DNA of 34,744 nucleotides from the IMG/VR virus record IMGVR_UViG_3300020233_000026, positions 1 to 34,744 of that record; one strand, given 5' to 3'. The notes beneath the pieces are model-generated. The model was not told the origin of the DNA, made no database searches, and saw only the letters and a program-made list of their open reading frames with translations. The position numbers and the translations under genes are program-made. This document shows, piece after piece, positions 30,859-34,744 of this stretch (its first letter is position 1; each line of letters starts with the position of its first letter). Origin of the DNA: a virus.

Positions 30859-30873
30859 CTCGTTTTTAACGAG
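30859..30873 (-). promoter_or_regulatory. Hairpin joining scaffold stop codon and capsid ribosome-binding site
   Basis: CTCGTT and AACGAG form a six-base stem with a three-base loop. The scaffold stop codon lies in it, and the GAG of the capsid GAGG site lies in its 3' arm. Ribosomes finishing the scaffold would open the stem, so capsid translation may be coupled to scaffold translation (inference). Confidence 0.5.
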
Positions 30874-31576
30874 CCTTCACTGCTTCACTCATTTCTTTTT
30901 GGAGTTGCTTCTTAAGCTCAGGAGTTAATCCTTTAGCAAAGATATTGGCTTCTGAAAGAGCACCTTGACCTTTTATAGCCTGTGTAGAAAGAGGCTTAGT
31001 CTGGTTCTGCCTTACTTGCTCCTTCTCTGCATCGTAGTTAGTAGTATTCTTAACAATGCCGAGCGCCTTTAGCGTTTTATAAGCCGAAACACCTTTACCA
31101 TAGAGATCAGATCCAGAAGTTATCGAAGCATAAAGCTCGGGCTCTGAATGTTTTAATTTCTCTACGTTTTCTGGGCTTACAACTTGATCAAAATCTGAAA
31201 ACTTATTCCTTAATCTTTCGGGAACAGTTTTAAGCATATCCGTCTGATAAGTGCGCTCAAGATTCTGCAATCTGTGATACAGTTTCTTGACAACCTTACC
31301 CTCAACAATGTCGTCGTCATCAATTCCTATATCATCCATTTCTGGAGCTTTTGTAGGAGGCGATTTCTGACGTTGGATCGTAGCTCTTAAGCTCTCATTT
31401 TCTTTCTCAAGTTGCATGGTGGATTCTCTTAACCTAAGGAAGTTTCTTTCTTTATCTGAAACTTCTTGAGGAACGGGAGTTTCCTCCTGAGTCTGGCTTT
31501 GCTCTGCTATCTCCTGAGGTTGAATGACTTCCTCTTGCTGAATTTCTTCCGCTACATTCGCAGGTTCTTCTGCCAT
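30866..31576 (-). CDS. Scaffolding protein (236 aa)
   Basis: An acidic, Gln/Glu-rich N-terminus (EEIQQEEVIQPQEIAEQ), a coiled coil (about 43-70), a second helix (VEGKVVKKLYHRLQNLERTY), and a basic helical C-terminus (PELKKQLQKEMSEAVKAR) of the kind that contacts capsid subunits. Placed directly before the major capsid gene. GGAG precedes ATG 31576. It should guide procapsid assembly and leave before DNA entry. Confidence 0.82.
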   Translation of the reverse strand: MAEEPANVAEEIQQEEVIQPQEIAEQSQTQEETPVPQEVSDKERNFLRLRESTMQLEKENESLRATIQRQKSPPTKAPEMDDIGIDDDDIVEGKVVKKLYHRLQNLERTYQTDMLKTVPERLRNKFSDFDQVVSPENVEKLKHSEPELYASITSGSDLYGKGVSAYKTLKALGIVKNTTNYDAEKEQVRQNQTKPLSTQAIKGQGALSEANIFAKGLTPELKKQLQKEMSEAVKAR

Positions 31577-31657
31577 AAATCTCCGGTGCGTTCGACGAAA
31601 CGCTTGTTACGTCAGAGGAATTGGCGGCCAATAACGAGGCTAGGCGACGAGCCGTTT
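31577..31657 (-). promoter_or_regulatory. Structured 5' leader of the scaffold-capsid operon
   Basis: Read leftward, the RNA has three close hairpins: AAC-GGCT/AGCC-GTT (31656-31633), ATTGG/CCAAT with a three-base loop (31632-31620) and GCGTT/AACGC (31603-31588). GGAG and ATG follow. It is GC-richer than the AT tract behind it. A TATTAT box at 31666-31661 would start transcription near 31654, so the hairpins would make up the whole leader. Confidence 0.5.
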
Positions 31658-31762
31658 CCTATAATATTAAAATTTGAACTATGTTTAATAAAATATTTAA
31701 TAATATGCAATAAAATTTTAATTTGAACACTCAAGAGTGTAGATTAAACAGTGAGAATTCCG

Positions 31763-31831
31763 TTAGAGAGGTATTGTCCTCTATAGGAGATGGTTTTTAG
31801 AGAGGTATTAGAAAATAGTTAGAAGGGTATT
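31763..31831. repeat. Three direct 13-bp repeats (iteron-like array)
   Basis: TTAGAGAGGTATT occurs at 31763-31775 and 31797-31809, and TTAGAAGGGTATT at 31819-31831, spaced 34 and 22 bases. The first and third copies are followed by GTCCTC, so the first forms the stem AGAGG/CCTCT. The array may be a set of protein-binding sites for replication, packaging or late-gene control. Confidence 0.6.
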
Positions 31832-31850
31832 AGTCCTCATCAATTCGACT

Positions 31851-31877
31851 CCAAAATAGAAATAATTGAGATTTCTA
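31851..31877 (-). terminator. Weak leftward terminator
   Basis: TAGAAAT (31857-31863) and ATTTCTA (31871-31877) form a seven-base AT stem with a seven-base loop, followed leftward by TTTTGG. It lies after the stop at 31919 and before the repeats, and could separate the basic-protein operon from the capsid operon. Confidence 0.45.
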
Positions 31878-31918
31878 CCTAGGAAGTAAGTCAAACAATC
31901 TGTTACACCGATAATTAA

Positions 31919-32404
31919 TCAGAACAAAATCTCGTTGTTTAGAGTGGCAGCATAAGTATCCAATGCTCCGGTATTAAATGCCTTTACCATATAAATAAGC
32001 GGCTGCTGATCATCAGGAAGATCTGTTTCAATAGCTGATAGTAATTGACAAGTCTGTGTATCGGGAATAGTCCAAAGATATTCGACTCTATCTGGTTTTA
32101 GGTGATATTTATAAACTGTTTGATCGAACTGAGGAGTGGGACATGATCCACGATAATGAAAGAGATTGCGGACTACATTTTTCATGAGTCTTTCTTTTTT
32201 AAGAAGTACAACTACATAGAAGTCTCCAATAATTTTAGGATCTTTTTTCCCGAGCGATACTGTTTCCCACACTTCTTCTTCATATGATTTCTTAGAATTA
32301 TCACCTTTATGGAATGACTCTTCAATCTCCTTTGGAACTATCCGTTGATCGAGCTTCTTGCTCAATTCTATCGAGGATTCTCCTACTGTTTTCTGCGCAG
32401 TCAT
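31919..32404 (-). CDS. Conserved phage protein upstream of the scaffold (161 aa)
   Basis: Contains GDFYVVVLLKKERLMKNVVR, CPTPQFDQTVYKYH and a YLWTIPDTQTCQLL segment, which I recognise as a conserved protein lying between portal and capsid genes in many podovirus-like genomes. No function is established to my knowledge. ATG 32404 has GAAGG close by and is preferred to ATG 32416. It overlaps the gene before it by 83 bases in another frame. Confidence 0.68.
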   Translation of the reverse strand: MTAQKTVGESSIELSKKLDQRIVPKEIEESFHKGDNSKKSYEEEVWETVSLGKKDPKIIGDFYVVVLLKKERLMKNVVRNLFHYRGSCPTPQFDQTVYKYHLKPDRVEYLWTIPDTQTCQLLSAIETDLPDDQQPLIYMVKAFNTGALDTYAATLNNEILF

Positions 32405-32636
32405 ACAGGCCTTCATGTAAAGTTTTTATTTCGTTTTCAACATATCTAAAGAAATGTCTTAACACAATAATAAAATCTTTACTATCAATGGACTCAAGAT
32501 GATCCATTTGCCAATTTAATAACTCTTTTTGTGTGTGTGAGATAGAACAGAATATACATGTGGGTTGAGACAGTCTATCTAATGGTTTGAGACTATCTTC
32601 CCAGTTCATGTAACAAGAGGGACATTTATACTTCAT
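32322..32636 (-). CDS. Zinc-ribbon protein with coiled-coil tail (104 aa)
   Basis: Four Cys in CPSC (5-8) and CIFC (27-30) form an N-terminal zinc ribbon, followed by a helical region (LNWQMDHLESIDSKDFIIVL; RHFFRYVENEIKTLHEG) with the length of a coiled coil. ATG 32636 lacks a clear ribosome-binding site. The last 83 bases are shared out of frame with the following gene. Function is unknown. Confidence 0.65.
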   Translation of the reverse strand: MKYKCPSCYMNWEDSLKPLDRLSQPTCIFCSISHTQKELLNWQMDHLESIDSKDFIIVLRHFFRYVENEIKTLHEGLYDCAENSRRILDRIEQEARSTDSSKGD

Positions 32637-32654
32637 ATTCTAAAATATATTTAT

Positions 32655-32879
32655 TCATTCATACCATTTATCTGGTGTAGAAGGAAGATTCGACCAATAG
32701 GTAATATAAATACGATTTGGTAATTGAAAATCGCAGATATACCATCCAGTCATCATACTCCAGCTAGCAGTAAATATTTCTGGCCCATCAGTTCCCGATG
32801 CCCATAATACAAGTATTTTCTCATCTTCTTTAGGAATTTTATCTTTAACCGAATACCAATTAATGAAATTATCTCTCAA
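32655..32879 (-). CDS. DUF551-like protein (74 aa), TTG start
   Basis: It opens NWYSVKDKIPKEDEKILVLW and closes TYWSNLPSTPDKW, the two conserved ends of DUF551. The start is TTG 32879, which overlaps the preceding stop (TTGA) and follows an AGGGAG; no in-frame ATG is near. It is the shortest of the four DUF551-like genes and lies in the late region, far from the pair at 5400-6138. Confidence 0.68.
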   Translation of the reverse strand: MRDNFINWYSVKDKIPKEDEKILVLWASGTDGPEIFTASWSMMTGWYICDFQLPNRIYITYWSNLPSTPDKWYE

Positions 32880-33175
32880 TCTATTACTCTCCCTCTAGTA
32901 TGGACTCTTTTCCAGTACATATAGTGATGAGAATTATCAAGCTTATATCCATCCCAAGTATGACCATCAAACCATCCAGGACGAGTCTTTTTAAGATCAT
33001 CGTCTCTAATGTGAACAAGGTCAAATGCCTCAGGAAGATATTCAGAACTTTTAACCCAACCATCTTTAATATTATCTTCTGGAATTAGGGAGTATCGAAA
33101 GGTGATTTTTTCTTTAGGATTCTTTGGATTAGTAAGTTTGTACTTTCCTACGCGTATAGCTTTTTGTTCAAACAT
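32876..33175 (-). CDS. DUF551-like protein with N-terminal extension (99 aa)
   Basis: An N-terminal basic stretch (KAIRVGKYKLTNPKNPKEKI) comes before a DUF551-like part: DGWVKSSEYLPEAFDLVHIR, then GWFDGHTWDGYK and a HHYMYWKRV end. A weak AGGG precedes ATG 33175. It directly precedes and is coupled to the other late DUF551-like gene, so the two are probably tandem duplicates. Function is unknown. Confidence 0.64.
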   Translation of the reverse strand: MFEQKAIRVGKYKLTNPKNPKEKITFRYSLIPEDNIKDGWVKSSEYLPEAFDLVHIRDDDLKKTRPGWFDGHTWDGYKLDNSHHYMYWKRVHTRGRVID

Positions 33176-33184
33176 ATAAATGCC

Positions 33185-33508
33185 CTATTTTTTCTTACTA
33201 AACTTTTTTATAACACCTTTACACTTTCTTTTAACACACTCTTTTATACCAGAAGGGTTAGGAGCATTTTTAGCATAAGCGAGAGCTGCACGGCACCTCT
33301 TATCTGTATCAACAGGATAAGATCCTTTAGGGGAACCACCGCTTGGACCACAGAATTCTTTTTTAGCTACCTTCTTATATTCACCGACATTACTTCCTCC
33401 AGCCTTTTTTCTTGCTGCTGATACTTTTTTTCGGCTTTCTTTTAATCCCTTTGCAACGGAGACCTTTTTCGCACTCTTTGCAGCAGGCTTTCTTTTTTTT
33501 AGCACCAT
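33185..33508 (-). CDS. Lys-rich basic protein with C-terminal Cys/Pro domain (107 aa)
   Basis: Residues 1-50 are strongly basic (MVLKKRKPAAKSAKKVSVAK), histone-like in composition. The rest has EFCGPSGGSPKGSYPVDTDK and RCRAALAYAKNAPNPSGIKE, a small domain seen in other phage and bacterial proteins. AAGG lies nine bases before ATG 33508. Another frame from ATG 33533 runs into an A8 run and codes a second Lys-rich peptide, so the true N-terminus may differ by a frameshift. It may bind packaged DNA. Confidence 0.62.
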   Translation of the reverse strand: MVLKKRKPAAKSAKKVSVAKGLKESRKKVSAARKKAGGSNVGEYKKVAKKEFCGPSGGSPKGSYPVDTDKRCRAALAYAKNAPNPSGIKECVKRKCKGVIKKFSKKK

Positions 33509-33549
33509 TCTTTTTTACCTTAATCTTTTTCATAATTACTCTGAGGTAC

Positions 33550-33575
33550 TCTAGGAAGCCATTAGACCTCCTAGA
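33550..33575 (-). repeat. Stem-loop before the Lys-rich gene
   Basis: TCTAGGA (33550-33556) and TCCTAGA (33569-33575) form a perfect seven-base stem with a 12-base loop. On the leftward RNA the 5' arm carries AGGAGG followed by an ATG of a three-codon frame. No T-run follows. It could control translation of the next gene or only be a processing site. Confidence 0.4.
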
Positions 33576-33584
33576 ATATTAAAG

Positions 33585-33833
33585 TTATTTTTTATACATA
33601 GCTTTACGATGTTTGTCAGCCATATATTTGTGATGAGCATGAGCCATATGATGTTTATAGTTCTTGTCCATATTCTTATCCCCTGAATAAGCATGACCAC
33701 CTTCTTTCTTAGCCATACCTTTCGATTCGTCTCTACGAGCCTTCATTGACTGTTTAAAGTCTTTTTCTGGTCCTTTTCTCATTCCAAGGGACTCATCTAA
33801 ACGAGCGTTGTACCCTTCTTTTTCTCTTTTCAT
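33585..33833 (-). CDS. Basic His/Lys/Met-rich protein with RxDESxGM repeats (82 aa)
   Basis: Two copies of an R-x-D-E-S-x-G-M motif occur: RLDESLGM (11-18) and RRDESKGM (33-40). A third copy lies in the protein at 33999. The C-terminus is a His/Met/Lys-rich helix (HHMAHAHHKYMADKHRKAMY) that could bind metal or nucleic acid. AAAGGT precedes ATG 33833, which shares ATGA with the gene before it. Probably a small virion protein; function unknown. Confidence 0.62.
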   Translation of the reverse strand: MKREKEGYNARLDESLGMRKGPEKDFKQSMKARRDESKGMAKKEGGHAYSGDKNMDKNYKHHMAHAHHKYMADKHRKAMYKK

Positions 33834-33994
33834 AACTTACCTTTATCTATGTTGTTTGTTTGCATGATTTCTACTTCTGAAAGTTCACCCTTTTTCTGTC
33901 TTCGCTTTTTCTTCGAAGAATTCTTAGAGGAGAGCCCAGGGATAACCATTTCAGCTATCTCTTGGGCTCTTCCAGATGGTCTTGGCATGGCCAT
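33830..33994 (-). CDS. Basic small protein (54 aa)
   Basis: Starts MAMPRPSGRAQEIAEMVIPG, then a Lys/Arg cluster (SSKKKRRQKKGE) and a polar end. ATG 33994 lies five bases after the stop of the upstream gene, though its ribosome-binding site is weak. A longer frame reaches 34063 but overlaps that gene. The basic cluster suggests nucleic-acid or capsid contact. No family is recognised. Confidence 0.55.
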   Translation of the reverse strand: MAMPRPSGRAQEIAEMVIPGLSSKNSSKKKRRQKKGELSEVEIMQTNNIDKGKL

Positions 33995-33998
33995 AGGG

Positions 33999-34286
33999 CT
34001 ACCATCTTGAATCGGCAGGATTAGATTCCATTTTACGGATTTCATAATCTCTTGTTTCATCAAGTCCTTTCATAGTGTCATCAATTTCATATCTATCCAT
34101 GAACTTAGTGCGTGGATAGGTTTTGTGCACAACATCTTGTGGCATGTTAGCGGGAGCAGAACGATCTTCAGATAGCATACTGAAATAACCACTATCACCG
34201 CGATCTTTACGCTTCTCTTCATATCTTTCCATCCCTCGAGACTCATCTCGGCGATCTTTTCTTGTTTGACTATATTTTTTAGCCAT
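33999..34286 (-). CDS. Small charged virion-type protein (95 aa)
   Basis: The N-terminus has RRDESRGM (12-19), shared with the 33585 protein. It is followed by GYFSMLSEDRSAPANMPQDV and a TYPRTKFMDRYEIDDT part. The SEDRSAPANMPQ motif is one I associate with small phage structural proteins near portals. AAGGAG lies seven bases before ATG 34286, and the start overlaps the end of the portal gene by eight bases. Confidence 0.65.
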   Translation of the reverse strand: MAKKYSQTRKDRRDESRGMERYEEKRKDRGDSGYFSMLSEDRSAPANMPQDVVHKTYPRTKFMDRYEIDDTMKGLDETRDYEIRKMESNPADSRW

Positions 34287-34744
34287 TAGTTTCTCCTTTT
34301 GCCATTACGGCAAGTTCTTCTATATTTGGGGTCTTAACTGCTCGTTCTTCCTCTACATCTTTTTCTGACTCAATCCCTTTCATATACTCAGTAAGTTTGA
34401 GTAGATGATCGAGTTGTGAGAGATCCATAGATTCTAGCTCCTTCATAGCTTTTACCCTATCAAGTGTACCAAGCTCTTTGTCTTTCTCGGACTCTGAAAG
34501 ACGCTCTATGGCGAAAGCACGATTTTCCTGCACGCGAGATGCCCGCTCGAGTCCTAATCCCGCGTTTGCCTCAGCTCGTGACTCAAGGTCTTTTATTTTA
34601 GCCTCTTGCTCTTTCATAAGCAGTTGTAGTTGCTGCTGTTGCATTTGCGTTTGGCTTTGTTCTTGCTGGCCGATCGCTTCCACGAGCTCTTTTTTGTTCT
34701 GAAGCGTTGATGCCTCAACAAGAATCGTTGTAGGTACTGGAATA
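34279..34744 (-). CDS. Portal protein, C-terminal part (continues from base 1)
   Basis: The last 125 codons of the portal gene (34653-34279), plus the duplicated overlap 34654-34744. The protein here is Gln-rich (QQEQSQTQMQQQQLQLLMKE) and then a long charged helix (SRAEANAGLGLERASRVQEN), like the helical C-terminal barrel of P22-type portals. The frame matches exactly across the join. An internal Met at 34683 is not a likely start. Confidence 0.88.
   Translation of the reverse strand, partial: IPVPTTILVEASTLQNKKELVEAIGQQEQSQTQMQQQQLQLLMKEQEAKIKDLESRAEANAGLGLERASRVQENRAFAIERLSESEKDKELGTLDRVKAMKELESMDLSQLDHLLKLTEYMKGIESEKDVEEERAVKTPNIEELAVMAKGETNG
34654..34744. repeat. Terminal direct repeat, right copy
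   Basis: Identical to bases 1-91. Removing one copy gives a circle of about 34,653 bp. Confidence 0.95.

Larger units (their letters stand above)
31577..31918. other. Largest gene-free gap: leader, AT tract, palindrome, repeats, terminator
   Basis: No credible gene lies here. From left to right there are the structured leader (31577-31657), a very AT-rich tract (31658-31726) with two AATTTGAAC copies about 47 bases apart, and the near-perfect palindrome ACACTCaaGAGTGT (31727-31740). The three direct repeats (31763-31831) and a leftward terminator-like hairpin (31857-31877) follow. It holds the promoter region for scaffold and capsid and is also a candidate origin. Confidence 0.7.

Noticed and set aside
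33550-33575. Intrinsic terminator before the Lys-rich gene
   Set aside because: The stem is good but no T-run follows in the leftward direction, so it is listed only as a stem-loop.
1-34744. tRNA genes
   Set aside because: I looked for the T-loop GGTTCGAATCC type of sequence with a matching acceptor stem on both strands and found none by eye; a covariance scan would be decisive.
1-34744. Reassigned stop codon as in some gut phages
   Set aside because: All major genes are full length with standard stops, and TAG, TGA and TAA all appear as normal ends of genes.

Overview
The window is a complete, AT-rich, tailed-phage genome of the short-tailed (podovirus) type. The last 91 bases (34654-34744) repeat bases 1-91 exactly, so the molecule closes into a circle of about 34,653 bp, and the portal gene runs across the join. 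The head and neck genes define the type: a P22-like portal, an N4-gp56-type major capsid protein with scaffold, a gp4-like head-to-tail adaptor, a large gp10-like tail hub, three candidate ejection proteins and a cassette of fibre genes. Almost every gene has an AAGGAG/GGAG ribosome-binding site, so the host is a bacterium with ordinary Shine-Dalgarno initiation. I cannot name it from sequence alone. I see no integrase, DNA polymerase, helicase, primase, tRNA or recognisable endolysin.

Layout. A divergent control region (9415-9509) separates two transcription units. The rightward unit (9510-14060) holds seven small, mostly helical proteins, an ERF-type annealing protein, SSB, a zinc-ribbon protein and a YqaJ-type exonuclease, then two small membrane proteins. 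The leftward unit starts with a Cro/CI-like HTH protein (9133-9414), a small Cys-rich protein, a winged-helix replication protein and RusA. Next come tandem zinc-ribbon paralogues, DUF551-type proteins, an RNA ligase and a tandem family of 80-residue proteins (3804-4789). It then enters the virion genes: terminase (1733-3536), portal (1698 through the origin to 34279), small basic proteins, scaffold and capsid, neck and tail hub, ejection proteins, the fibre array and a small membrane-protein cluster (14061-14472). The two units converge with no gap at 14060/14061. One rightward island (20528-21147) sits inside the leftward late genes: a ribbon-helix-helix protein, a DUF7448-like protein and a 20-residue membrane peptide.

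How it may work together. ERF, YqaJ nuclease, SSB and RusA form a full recombination set (resection, annealing, resolution), while replication relies on the winged-helix protein plus host enzymes. TerS/TerL and a P22-like portal suggest headful packaging of circularly permuted DNA. This agrees with the assembly closing inside an essential gene. Parts least explained by known families are the tandem paralogue arrays in both early arms, a three-repeat array plus a structured leader in the only large gene-free gap (31577-31918), and the mosaic fibre array, which has left a 22-codon remnant coupled to a membrane gene.
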